DNA of 64,000 nt from Taiwanofungus camphoratus (GCA_003999685.1 CP021229.1:62001-126000); one strand, 5' to 3'. Shown: positions 47,426 to 57,774, numbered from the stretch's first letter. Notes: a model not told the origin generated them from the sequence alone. Numbers and translations are program-made.

Positions 47426-49032
47426 TGATGAGTCCCGTAGCCTCCTGGGCCCCGAATCGCGATTTTAGGAGCTTTCTAATCCCCCAACCGACCACTCTAA
47501 GACTCTCCTACAGCCTACGACAGGAGGGATAGGTTCCTATAATATTCCTAACGCCCCCTCTTCTTCCTAAACCCTCCTAACTCCCTACGAAGTCTTGCGA
47601 AGTCACACGAGGTACTACGAGATTTCGAATGCTAGACGCGAAGTCCCTAACTCCTGCTAAGTCCACTATCGGACACTGCCGGCCCTCCCATACTGTTCCA
47701 TTGGATCTAGGTCCTATCTACTACGTCACTCATCCCGGGCTTAGCTAAGAAGTCTTAGCTAAGTCTCTCCTAGCTCTTGTGATTGCAGCTACCTCCGATA
47801 GGCTCCGAAACGGTCCGAAGTTCCGGAAGTTGGACTTAGGAAGCCTTGTGCACCCCCATGGGTCTCGATCCTATGCCATAAGGTCATCCTAGGACGTACC
47901 CATATGACCCTCCACCCATTTAGGACACCTCCTGCCCCGATTAGGCCAAGTCCCGCTGCTAAGGACTTCGTGCGCTCTTAGCCCACTAAGATAGGTGATC
48001 ACGGCGCATGGCTGCTCTCGGATAGTCATCCCGCCCTCGTGAATGAAGTTTGTCACCTTTCTACCGTACGTAGTTCCCCTGTTTCAGTTCCTAATTAGTT
48101 CCTATCCCCCTCGTGTTCACTTCGGAGTCCATGCGTTTTAGTACACATTTCGGACTCGTAAGGATCGCTTCGCGCAAGATTAGTTCACCTCACGCTCTCC
48201 TATTTAGTCAGAGGTAGTTTACTATGTAGAAGAGAGACCCCTCAGTGCACGCTTCTCTCTTTGGAATACCAGTTCCCCTGTAGCTCCGATCTCAGGAAAG
48301 CGCCGCGAGTACAACCTTAGGAACGGTCCTAAGGTCCCTAAGTCTCCACCCCAGCTTCATTTCAGTACCTTTGAACTACGTCTACGCTCGCGATATATCT
48401 ACGAACCACGTCTACGCTTCCCGAACTACGCACTACGATCTACGAAAGTCGCCGTGACTTCGCACCCTTCGGCACCTCTTATAGCACCTATCCGGTGGGC
48501 CTCCGCCTTAGTTATACCCTTAGGCTCACGTTGCATTATCCCTACGTCCTACGAATAGCCCTACGACTCGCCCATAGCCTTAGTTACAGGCTATAGTACA
48601 TCTCCCTACGCCCTCGAACTCTCCGACCTCTCCTACAGGTCTCCTACGCTAGCCAAACCTCGCCCACTTCGCTCTAACAAACTCCAAAACCTTACGCCCT
48701 TTAGCTAACTCTAACCAGAAGGACTTCGCAGCATCTACGAAGTCAGCTCGCGCAATTTAGCTAAAACTTCGAAGGACTTCGCAAAACCTCGAAGAACTTC
48801 GCATACTTCGGAGGGCCTCGCAAGGCCTTAGGGATAGTATAGCACTTAGGAACAAGATCCTGTTGTGCAGGACCCTTGACCCCTTACTCCCCTACTTACA
48901 AAAACAAGACATACAGGTTTCCCGGTATCATACAGGTTGTAGCTCCTACCCTCACACCCTCACAGTTATCACACTACCCCCAGCCACGTTGCGGAGCACT
49001 CCCTAGGTACCAGGGTCCCCTAGGTCGTATCA
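47426..49032 (+). repeat. 5' LTR of the complete Ty3/gypsy element
   Basis: 1607 bp, TGAT...ATCA. Matches the 3' LTR base for base in every stretch I compared except g/a in the last line (cgtatca here, catatca there). Strongly enriched for CTTCG/CGAAG words, including near-tandem gaaggacttcgca copies close to its 3' end. Confidence 0.93.
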
Positions 49033-49036
49033 TTTC

Positions 49037-49053
49037 TGGAGCCCACCGCGAGG
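49037..49053 (+). promoter_or_regulatory. primer-binding site for minus-strand DNA synthesis
   Basis: TGGAGCCCACCGCGAGG lies 4 bp after the 5' LTR and starts with TGG, complementary to a tRNA CCA end. The primer tRNA is not identified; a match to host tRNA 3' ends would settle it. Confidence 0.65.
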
Positions 49054-49603
49054 GGGAGCAGTCAAGATTTCATTGCCTTCAGATCATCCTACGTCTAACC
49101 AGTCCTCTCCGAGAAACAGCGATCAGTTACTATCCGAGTTCTTTCAGGTCGGCTATCGTTACTATACTCAAGCAGGCCTTCCACGAAGCACCTCTTCGCG
49201 AACACCTACGACTATCCCCTCCGATATCATTTCTACACTCGAATCTTCCGAATTGACCCCCGACTTTGAGGCTCTTTTCGAAGGGTCTCTAGACACGCTT
49301 ACCACGTCCGAAGACTCACCAATTGAGGACTTCGAACCTCAGTCCACGTCCCCTGAGCTTCCTAACACCTCCGAAGGAAGCGGTCCTTCTTCAGCATCTG
49401 ACCCTATCTTAGTCCATTTACCGGAATCTCCTCAGTTATCCTCTACGCTCCCATCAACTTCGCATTCCCCTCTGATTCCTTCTATTACACTTTCCGACAC
49501 TTCTACGACCCCATCCTCTTCAGCTAGCATCAACTCAGCTTCGAACCCATCTTTGACCGCACCCACTTTAGCTAATCCCCTAAATCCTATTTCTGTGTCA
49601 ACC

Positions 49604-52006
49604 ATGAACGCACCTCCACTCATGCCGCCTCGAGGAGATCGTACATCCCCCACCTTCGATCCTGACCAGCCTAGGACCATCCGAAGGTATTTCCAGGACT
49701 TAGAGTCACTTTTTGTCCGCTGCCAGATAGCGGATGAGGCGACGAAGAAACACTGGACTACTCGCTACCCTCCTATCGATGTTTCGGACCTATGGGAGTC
49801 CCTCCCTGAGTGTTCCGATGTCACGAAGACCTACGAAGACTTCAAGAAGGAGATTAGAAGCCTCTACCCAGGCACAGAGGACGATAGAATGTGGTCTATG
49901 TCTGACTTGGATCAGTTGATAGGAGAACGTGCTAGAATTGGAATCAACAATGCGGCAGACTTAGGAAGCTTCTATCGTGAGTTTTATGCCATCACGAAGT
50001 ACCTAATTTCGAAAAATAGGTTGTCTACTATCGAGCAAAGCCGTGCTTTCGCGAGGGCCTTCCAGCCTTCGCTATGGGCTCGCGTGTCTACTAGGTTACA
50101 GCTAAAGTTCCCTGATCACTTACCCGATGATCCCTACACCTTGGACCAGCTACATAGCGCAGCGAAGTTCGTACTCCTTGGTACTTCTACGACTCTTACC
50201 TCTGCTACGACTGTAACTACTTCGCCCACTGCCGTGCCCGTGGGGGGCTCATCGCTAAAGATAGAGGATCTACAGACGTTCGCGGAGATCCTCACGAAGT
50301 CCGTAACCAGTGCGCTAGCTCCTGTTCTTGCGAACCAGCGACCCTCTCGATTGGACAGCTCGCGCGGCGAGCACACTCATGTAGAAGGCCAGTACTGTCA
50401 CTATTGCGGGGACTTGGACTGCTGCACTAGGTGTTGCAAGCACATCGAGCAAGACATCAAGGATGGCAAGTGCAAGCGCAACCCAGATGGAAAGATAGTG
50501 CTGCCAAATGGAAATTTTGTACCCAGAACGATCCCAGGACGTACGATTCGCGATAGGCTTTACGAATATCATCGACGAAATGGCACGAATTCCTCCCCAC
50601 AGCTCCTATTCGAAATCGACAATCGCCTAAATGTGCCTGCATTCTCACTATCCGCCGAGGATCGTATAGCCGCTTTAGAACACGAGATTTACCAACTTCG
50701 GAGACGTCGCGAAGTCTTCGATGGTGTGGAAGTACCCCAGCGCAGAAGGCAGGGTGCTCCTAACGCGCAGTCTGATCCTAGAAACCCACCCATAGCCAAC
50801 GCACCTCCGATAGGACACGATCGGCATCCGGTAGTGGATCCCCCTGCTAACCAAGATGCCCCAGTGGCAGAGACGCAGAACCAGACCCCTCCTACCATTC
50901 TAAGGCGATCCAACTATCCTTCTAATTCAGCGCCTTCGCCTCCGAAGCCTGCGAATGCGTCCGATCCGCCCACGAACTCATCGGAGCATGCCTCGTCTAC
51001 ACCTAACGTACCAGCCCAATCAGCATCACAGGCAGCCATTCCACCGCCCGCTCCACCAGTACATCCTTTCGCTAATGCTCGAGATGCTACTTACGCACCT
51101 CTGAATCTTCGAAATTTCGCAGCAGCTCCGAAGCCTACAGCAGATAAAGGCAAGGACGTGGCCTATAAGACGATCACACCGGTTCATCAGGAGAAACTTA
51201 CAGAGGAAATATTCGCGCGATCTATGAGGACACCAGTGGTTACACTAACGCCTGAGGAGTTACTATCTATATCCCCGGATGTTCGTGCGCGATATCGCGA
51301 AGCCATCACCCCTAAACGTGTGCCTATGGATCCTAAGGCTACTCATATGGCTCAAATTACGGAACTCTCAGACGATCTCGCTTCTAAAACGACGCTAGCA
51401 ACCTCCGAACTATCGTGCCATGGTGAACCCCTTGTCCCTGGTTCGACCATCATTCCAGACCCCTACGAAACGTACTTACGACACGTACCCGGAAAGGAAG
51501 AACCCTCCGAAATCATAGTAGCCCGCGACTCGAATTCTATCCGTTCTATCGAAGCTCTAATCGACAACAAAGAGCGAATCGAATGCATCGTGGACCCTGG
51601 GTCACAAGTGGTTGCGATGTCAGAGCAAGTCTGTCATGCCTTAGGGCTAATTTACGACCCTTCTGTGCAGCTAAATATGCAGTCTGCTAATGGCAGTATT
51701 GACCGTTCTTTAGGACTGGTTCGAAATGTCTCGTTCCAAGTAGGCGACATCGTGTTGTACCTACAGATACACGTCATACGCAATCCCTCCTATGATATCC
51801 TTCTAGGCCGACCCTTCGATGTGGTAACCGAGAGTGTGGTTAAGAACTTCGGAAACGAGGAGCAGACCATCACGATCGTATGCCCGAACACGAGCGAAGT
51901 CGCGACCATCCCTACGATGCCTCGAGGACGTCAAAAGTTCTTACCAGCCCATCATCATAGTTGCCCCCACGCGAACTCTTCGAATCATTTGCGATCGGGT
52001 TTTTAG
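49604..52006 (+). CDS. Gag-protease polyprotein of the Ty3/gypsy element
   Basis: 800 residues from the first in-frame ATG. The capsid-like part starts MNAPPLMPPRGDRTSPTFDP and contains RRYFQDLESLF, DLWESLPE and LGSFYREFYAIT. A knuckle-like CHYCGDLDCCTRCCKH follows near residue 263, with cysteine where CCHC knuckles have histidine. Then come the conserved PDGKIVLPNGNFVPRTIPG stretch, a long Pro/Ala/Ser linker, and the aspartic protease (CIVDPGSQVVAMS near 660, then YDILLGRPFDVV). The frame is open upstream to 49007 without any ATG, an oddity noted separately. It ends at a TAG directly after a slippery heptamer. Confidence 0.9.
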   Translation: MNAPPLMPPRGDRTSPTFDPDQPRTIRRYFQDLESLFVRCQIADEATKKHWTTRYPPIDVSDLWESLPECSDVTKTYEDFKKEIRSLYPGTEDDRMWSMSDLDQLIGERARIGINNAADLGSFYREFYAITKYLISKNRLSTIEQSRAFARAFQPSLWARVSTRLQLKFPDHLPDDPYTLDQLHSAAKFVLLGTSTTLTSATTVTTSPTAVPVGGSSLKIEDLQTFAEILTKSVTSALAPVLANQRPSRLDSSRGEHTHVEGQYCHYCGDLDCCTRCCKHIEQDIKDGKCKRNPDGKIVLPNGNFVPRTIPGRTIRDRLYEYHRRNGTNSSPQLLFEIDNRLNVPAFSLSAEDRIAALEHEIYQLRRRREVFDGVEVPQRRRQGAPNAQSDPRNPPIANAPPIGHDRHPVVDPPANQDAPVAETQNQTPPTILRRSNYPSNSAPSPPKPANASDPPTNSSEHASSTPNVPAQSASQAAIPPPAPPVHPFANARDATYAPLNLRNFAAAPKPTADKGKDVAYKTITPVHQEKLTEEIFARSMRTPVVTLTPEELLSISPDVRARYREAITPKRVPMDPKATHMAQITELSDDLASKTTLATSELSCHGEPLVPGSTIIPDPYETYLRHVPGKEEPSEIIVARDSNSIRSIEALIDNKERIECIVDPGSQVVAMSEQVCHALGLIYDPSVQLNMQSANGSIDRSLGLVRNVSFQVGDIVLYLQIHVIRNPSYDILLGRPFDVVTESVVKNFGNEEQTITIVCPNTSEVATIPTMPRGRQKFLPAHHHSCPHANSSNHLRSGF
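51997..52003 (+). promoter_or_regulatory. -1 ribosomal frameshift slippery site, G_GGT_TTT
   Basis: In the gag frame the codons read TCG GGT TTT TAG. The heptamer GGGTTTT fits X_XXY_YYZ, and the next codon is the gag stop. Slipping back one base gives GGG TTT TTA GAT, the pol frame, which is closed just upstream (TAG at 51958-51960). GATTTC (52006-52011) and GAAATC (52022-52027) can form a 6-bp stem directly downstream, though the spacer is short. Confidence 0.7.
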
Positions 52007-55000
52007 ATTTCGAGGATTTGAGAAATCAAGGAGAGGTCGCCCTGGTCGTTGAGTATGAATCCGATACCCCTAAAATCGTGTCTTTCGCTGCTGTAAATGC
52101 AGCAGATAACAATTCTGTTCCTGCGCTCTATCTATCAGTCTCTAACTCTGTGTCTAGCTATCTGCAGTCTCTCTATTTTAGCGAAACTTCGAAAGTCTCG
52201 GAAGGTCCGGCTGATCATACTAGGTGGCTATCTGGCTTTCTAGCAGCAGCAACACCGCACGAGGCTCCCTTCCTTTCACACGATAATCCGAATTCTCTCC
52301 CTATGCTTTCGCTTTCCGCCTCTAAAGACATATCCTCTATCCCCATTCCAGGTCCCAGGAACGCTACGAAGGTCACGAAGTCAGCCCGAAGACCCTCCCT
52401 TGCTCCTAATCCGATGGTATCCCTTCCTAAGTTGTCAGATTCTTCCCCTATTCCTACATTTGCAGCATCGAAAAAGAAGTACAAGCCTGTAGCGCTGAAG
52501 ACTCGCCCTATTCTGGGAGCTTTGGACGAACGATTCCGAATCATTCGCGAAATTAAAGGCGACCCTTTAGCGACGATGCCTACCCTATCACCGACTCCAC
52601 CACCTTTCGAACCTACTTCGCGATATACGCAAGAACGGCACGATCTCACGGACAAGCTACACAGTGGAGACTTCCTACAACCAGCAGAGAGGGACCTCCT
52701 ACATCACTTTATGACCCTGCATGCTGATGCGTTCGCTTGGAATGATTCCGAAAGAGGGTGCTTCAAGCCGGAATACTTCCCTCCTATCGACTTTCCGGTA
52801 GTACCGCACACGCCATGGGTACAAAAGAACATTCCTATCCCACCCGGAATCTACAACGAAGTGTGCGCAATAATCAAAAAGAAGATCGCAGCTAGGGTCT
52901 ACGAACCTTCGAATTCTTCCTATCGTTCACGATGGTTTTGTGTGGTGAAGAAAGACGGAAAGTCCCTACGCCTTGTACATAGTCTGGAACCCCTAAACGC
53001 TGTCACGATTCAACACTCAGGTGTTCCCCCGACTCCCGAACACCTCGCAGAACAGTTCGGAGGACGACCTTGTGGTGCTATGTTGGATCTATATGTAGGC
53101 TACGATGAACGCTTGATAGCGGAGACTTCGCGCGATCTTACGACATTTCAAACACCTTTCGGAGCTATGAGATTGGTCACTCTACCTATGGGATGGACCA
53201 ACTCGGTCCCTATCTTCCACGATGATGTTACGCACATCCTACAGCCCGAAATTCCTCACCTAACGGTTCCCTATATCGACGATGTTCCGGTCAAAGGCCC
53301 TGAAAGTTCGTACGATCTCGTACCTATTTCGGAGAACCCAGGCATTCGAAAGTTTGTTTGGGAACATTTTACGAACCTCAATAGGATAGTCACACGCATG
53401 CGCTACGCAGGAGGTACCTTTTCTGGAGTTAAAAGCATTCTAATTGCCCGCGAAATCACCGTTGTGGGGCATCGGTGTACTCCAGAAGGTCGCCTACCGG
53501 ACGAGTCTCGTGTTGCAGCCATACGCAACTGGGGACCTTGTGCAACCCTATCTGACGTTCGAGCCTTTTTAGGAACCATTGGAGTGGTCCGTATCTTCAT
53601 CCGAAACTTCGCGCATCGTGCAGATGCCTTAGTACGCCTAACGCGAAAGGCGGTACCCTTCGAATTTGGTCCAGCGCAAATCGCAGCGCAGGAGGACCTT
53701 AAGGATGCTTTGCTGTCCTCTCCAGCTCTCCGATCCATTAACTATTCGTCAGGTGCGCCCGTCATCTTAGCGGTTGACACCTCCTATATTGCAGTTGGCT
53801 ATCACCTTTGCCAATGCGATGAGGACAACCCTAAAGTCCGATTCTACAATCGTTTCGGATCCATCACCCTAAATGATCGCGAGCGGAGGTTCTCGCAACC
53901 GAAGTTAGAGATCTACGGATTGTTTCGAGCACTTCGCGTACTACGAATCTACCTAATCGGAGTTAGAAACCTTATAGTGGAAGTGGACGCACGCTATATC
54001 AAAGGGATGTTGCAAAATCCGGACATCGCACCCAGCGCGAGTATAAATCGCTGGATCGTATCGATTCTAACATTCCATTTCACCCTAGTACATGTACCAG
54101 GTACGATGCATGGACCAGATGGACTATCAAGACGAACCCCCCAGCCAGGAGATCAAGAAGAGAGCAGCGAAGAAGACTTCGAAGACTGGATAGACAAAAT
54201 GCACTCGTTTCTACATCACATCCAAGCCCCCCCTTCCCATCCTATACCATCGATTTCTACCCTATTCCCTTACGAATTCGCCTCTAACATTCCTATCACA
54301 ACACCCACACCTCCAATAGCTCCAACCTTCGCCTCCGAGTTGGCTGAGGACAGCCAAGGTCTCAATAGGGAGGAGGAGAGCTACGATAGCGTCCCAAGAT
54401 CCGAAATGGCCAAGGAAGCTGACGCAAGACTTGACTTAGTAGCAAAATTCCTACGAAGCCTCGCGAGACCTGCCAACCTATCGGATGCAGAATACGAAGG
54501 TTTCGTAAAATACTGTCTTCTATTCTTCCTCGACGAGGACATACTTTGGCGCAAAGATCCACAAGGAGCTCACAAACTAGTTGTAAGGCAGGCAGATCGT
54601 CTACGAATCCTCCGAGAATGTCACGATGCAGTCGCGCATCGAGGAATACACGCTACGAAGGTGCTGATTTCGGAGCGGTTTTGGTGGCCCTACCACCATA
54701 TCGACATTGCCTGGTATGTTCGAAGCTGCCACCTATGCCAGATTCGCCAAGTGCGGCAGATCCTAATCCCTCCTACGGTCGCTACGCCCGCTCCGATCTT
54801 TGCAAAGGTTCATATAGATACCATGCATATGCCCCCTTCTAACGGATTTAGGTACTTGGTGCAAGGCCGGTGTTCTCTAACCCAGTACCCCGAATTTCGG
54901 ATGCTTCGCAAGGAGACGGCTAAAGCTTTGGCAGAATGGCTCTTCGAAGACTTTGTTTGTAGGTGGGGTGCGCTATCGGAGATAGTCACGGACAACGGCG

Positions 55001-55815
55001 CTCCCTTCGTAAAAGCTACGAACTACATAGCGAAGAAGTACCAGCTACGACACATCCGAATTAGCGGGTACAATTCGCGTGCCAACGGACTGGTGGAGAG
55101 GCCTCACTTCGATGTTAGGCAGGCTCTATTCAAGGCCGTGGATGGCGAAGAGTCTAAATGGTCTCAGGCAACGTACTCAGTCTTCTGGTCCGAAAGGATC
55201 ACGACTCGAAAGCGCATGGGATGTTCGCCCTATTTCGCAGTCACTGGCACCCACCCTGTTATCCCTTTGGACGTCGTAGAGGCCACCTATATCCTTCCTC
55301 CTCCGTCCTCCATGCTATCCACGACCGATCTTATCGCACGTCGAGCTATCGCATTGCAAAAGCGGGTGACTCAGGTAGCGGAACTACATTCGAAGGTCTA
55401 CGAAGCGCGAAGACAAGCTGCTCTGCGATTCGAAGAAAAGCATAAGCACACCATCCACGATTTCAACTTCGAAAAGGGCGATTTAGTACTAATTCGCAAC
55501 ACACAGATAGAAAAGTCCCTAAATCGAAAGATGCGACCTCGCTACCTCGGCCCGGTACTCGTGGTATCTAGAAACAAAGGTGGTGCTTATATCCTATGCG
55601 AATTGGATGGTTCGGTACTCGACAGGCCTACGGCAGCCTTCCGAGTCATCCCCTACTTAGCGCGAAAAGCCCTCGAACTTCCTACCGAACTCCTGGACGA
55701 GTCAACAGAGCGACTTCGCGAACTAGAGCTGACTACCACCCAAGGCGATGACGAAGAACTAGGATCGTATCCCTACTCTCCTAAGTCCGGCTCTAGTCCA
55801 TCCGAAACTCACTAA
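51997..55815 (+). CDS. Pol polyprotein (RT, RNase H, integrase) of the Ty3/gypsy element
   Basis: About 1272 residues in the frame one base back from gag, with no ATG near its start, so it is expected as a Gag-Pol fusion. RT: VYEPSNSSYRSRWFCVVKKD, GAMLDLYVGYDERLI, TPFGAMRLVTLPMGWTNS and the catalytic YIDDVPVKG. RNase H: ILAVDTSYIAVGYHL, QPKLEIYGLFRALR, IVEVDARYIKGML. Integrase: H-x3-H-x-C-x2-C zinc site (HDAVAHRGIH, CHLCQ), then the DDE triad in KVHIDTMHM, IVTDNGAPF and NGLVERPHF, and a GPY-like RYLGPVLVV. The domain starts are intact and no stops interrupt it. Confidence 0.93.
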   Translation, partial: GFLDFEDLRNQGEVALVVEYESDTPKIVSFAAVNAADNNSVPALYLSVSNSVSSYLQSLYFSETSKVSEGPADHTRWLSGFLAAATPHEAPFLSHDNPNSLPMLSLSASKDISSIPIPGPRNATKVTKSARRPSLAPNPMVSLPKLSDSSPIPTFAASKKKYKPVALKTRPILGALDERFRIIREIKGDPLATMPTLSPTPPPFEPTSRYTQERHDLTDKLHSGDFLQPAERDLLHHFMTLHADAFAWNDSERGCFKPEYFPPIDFPVVPHTPWVQKNIPIPPGIYNEVCAIIKKKIAARVYEPSNSSYRSRWFCVVKKDGKSLRLVHSLEPLNAVTIQHSGVPPTPEHLAEQFGGRPCGAMLDLYVGYDERLIAETSRDLTTFQTPFGAMRLVTLPMGWTNSVPIFHDDVTHILQPEIPHLTVPYIDDVPVKGPESSYDLVPISENPGIRKFVWEHFTNLNRIVTRMRYAGGTFSGVKSILIAREITVVGHRCTPEGRLPDESRVAAIRNWGPCATLSDVRAFLGTIGVVRIFIRNFAHRADALVRLTRKAVPFEFGPAQIAAQEDLKDALLSSPALRSINYSSGAPVILAVDTSYIAVGYHLCQCDEDNPKVRFYNRFGSITLNDRERRFSQPKLEIYGLFRALRVLRIYLIGVRNLIVEVDARYIKGMLQNPDIAPSASINRWIVSILTFHFTLVHVPGTMHGPDGLSRRTPQPGDQEESSEEDFEDWIDKMHSFLHHIQAPPSHPIPSISTLFPYEFASNIPITTPTPPIAPTFASELAEDSQGLNREEESYDSVPRSEMAKEADARLDLVAKFLRSLARPANLSDAEYEGFVKYCLLFFLDEDILWRKDPQGAHKLVVRQADRLRILRECHDAVAHRGIHATKVLISERFWWPYHHIDIAWYVRSCHLCQIRQVRQILIPPTVATPAPIFAKVHIDTMHMPPSNGFRYLVQGRCSLTQYPEFRMLRKETAKALAEWLFEDFVCRWGALSEIVTDNGAPFVKATNYIAKKYQLRHIRISGYNSRANGLVERPHFDVRQALFKAVDGEESKWSQATYSVFWSERITTRKRMGCSPYFAVTGTHPVIPLDVVEATYILPPPSSMLSTTDLIARRAIALQKRVTQVAELHSKVYEARRQAALRFEEKHKHTIHDFNFEKGDLVLIRNTQIEKSLNRKMRPRYLGPVLVVSRNKGGAYILCELDGSVLDRPTAAFRVIPYLARKALELPTELLDESTERLRELELTTTQGDDEELGSYPYSPKSGSSPSETH

Positions 55816-56349
55816 AGAATCAGAGGAGCAATCGACGATACCCCGACTTTAGCTAAGATTACGCTACGTCCATTTTACTTTTCGCTTACCTTTTGGTCAT
55901 GTTTTTACTTTCCCCAACAAGCCCCCACTCAGTTTGACAGCTACGAAGTTCCGAATGTCTACGAATTTTTACTTACAACATCTCCTACTTTTTACTATAG
56001 TGATTCAACTCACGAAGTCGCGATATCGTTCTAAAAAAGCTCCTAAAACGCCGAGCGGAGCGAAGATTGCGCGAGGGGCCTTAAGCCCTTCAAGGCCATG
56101 ATGATTTACTGAGCCTAAATGAGCGCATTTTATCCCCCTAAGTCTTCTAATTCTTTGCTGTGTTGTTTGGTTACTTCACACACTTAGGAACCTTTTCACA
56201 AGGACGACGTTTGCGTCCGCTTTATTCAGACTACTGTACACATATTGGAAAAGGTCCCTAGCAAAGGGACGCGCAACGAGAGAGAATACAGCACGTTGGT
56301 GCGACAGATACGGAACGAGCGAGATGACGAACTACGAACCCCCCACCTT
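55816..56349. other. non-coding spacer between pol and the antisense gene
   Basis: Convergent 3' flanks of pol (plus) and the antisense gene (minus). T-rich on plus near 55870-55960. No open frame of note. Confidence 0.5.
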
Positions 56350-57727
56350 CTAAACCTCGGCCTCAGCATCTTCCTCATCCTGCTCGGACTCACCAGAGGG
56401 ACCAGGATCGGTAGAGGAGGCGGCGACGCGACGGCGAGGAAGGGGGAGAGAGCTCAAGTCGAGCGGCGCAGGCGTACGACCGGTTAGGGCGGTTTCGGCA
56501 CGATAGAGCCCCGAGATGTAGTCTTCGAGACGCATCGCGCGACTCTCGGCCATCGCGCGGTCATACCAGAGGCCTTCGACAACGGCTTGATGCGCAGGGG
56601 TGAGGCCGTCCAAGTATTCAGCGCCGTTAAGGGCCAGCGAGGCCTCGAGCGACATCGTAGGCGCAGGGGTCGACTTCGCCTTCTTGGACTCGCGGGCGCG
56701 AGGCGGGGACACCTGAGGAGGTTGGCCCGCAGCTAGGGAACGTCTTAACATCAGCAATGTCGCGATAACGAGGGCACGAGAAGCCCTACCACGCTTCGAA
56801 ACGCGCACGCCGCGCTCCTTACCGTCTACGGAGAATCCGCCCCAATAACACCCCTGCGACTCTCGCAGGCACTTACCACACTTCACGGCGCCCGCGGGGA
56901 GTTCGCACTCGAAGTCTGCGGTGTAGGTGCTGCAGCGATCGCACTAGGTAGCAATGATAAGCCGCGAACAGTCACGAAAAGGACGTGCACTCACCTTCGC
57001 ATGAGTTCGCCTATGCTCCGCCGCCTTCGCCATGTTAGCCAGGGCTTCGGGCGTCGGAGGAGCCTTCGCCTTCGCAGCGTCCTTCCCCGGAGTAGGAGGG
57101 ACCCCTACGAAGACACCCGAACTAGTGGACGAGGCGAGTTCACCAACTTGGCCGCTAGAAACGGAGGCCATGATCGAGCTGGCCTGGGAAGCCGCGCGAG
57201 TAGAAGCCGCTGCCTTGGCCCGAGCTGAGGGACGACGAGTACGCGAGGAGGTACGACTAGGAGCCGGCGAAGGAGCAGAAGACGAAGCCGCAAGTTGGGC
57301 AGCACGTTCAAGCGCAGCGCGCTCGACCGCCTCCACACGAAGTCGTTCGGTCGCACGGGCGAGTTCGCGCTGTGCGTCTCGCTCTTGAAGCATAGCAGCG
57401 AACTGAGGAAAGCCGGTGCGAGCCCACGAGATCCACGACGAGTCCGCGAGAGGGAGGATCGCCGTCAAACCTTCGACGATGGCGGCCTCTAAGGTAGGAT
57501 CGGCGGGAGCGTTCGAAGCCTGGGACAGGACCCGCCAGTTACCCTATAACGCAGTGAAGACGATGTATCGAGCGATCGAGGAGGGTACGTACCACACGAC
57601 GTCCTAAGTTCCTCGCCCACCGCAGGTAATCTTCGGCCTCCGCTACGCCCTCCGGACGAGAATTGAGGAGTGCCAGGACATCGCTGTGAGCCAGGCCAAC
57701 ACCATCAGAGTCCATATCGTCGAACAT
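56350..57727 (-). CDS. antisense spliced gene inside the retrotransposon, Zn2Cys6-like protein
   Basis: Three exons (57593-57727, 56995-57543, 56350-56943) with introns of 49 and 51 bp, both GT-AG on the minus strand, give 425 residues. The frame is continuous. Order: an acidic start (MFDDMDSDGVGLAHSDVLAL), a helical region, a coiled-coil-like Ala/Glu/Arg-rich part (residues about 95-140, ERDAQRELARATERLRVEAV), a Ser/Pro/Ala-rich linker, and a six-cysteine cluster at residues 229-260 with spacing C-x2-C-x8-C-x8-C-x2-C-x6-C. A WGGF motif, a Pro-rich part, a helical part (ALNGAEYLDGLTPAHQAVVE) and an acidic tail follow. The spacing is close to, but not exactly, the fungal Zn2Cys6 type, usually C-x6-C in the first half. 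The second intron ends right before the cluster. DNA binding is an inference. Confidence 0.75.
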
Positions 57728-57774
57728 GATGGGGAAGGGAAAGGCAAAAGGGGAGAAAGGAGAAAAAGATAAGA
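57728..57774 (+). promoter_or_regulatory. purine-rich tract, antisense gene leader
   Basis: Nearly all A/G on the plus strand (gatggggaagggaaaggcaa onward). On the minus strand it is the CT-rich leader just before the ATG of the antisense gene, as in fungal promoters. On the plus strand it resembles an internal polypurine tract. Confidence 0.45.

Noticed and set aside
47421-47430. 5-bp target duplication for the complete LTR element
   Set aside because: The fifth base differs (CCGCT against CCGCA), so only four bases are duplicated.
47129-47532. Short plus frames spanning the LINE/LTR junction
   Set aside because: Chimeric readings through an insertion boundary.
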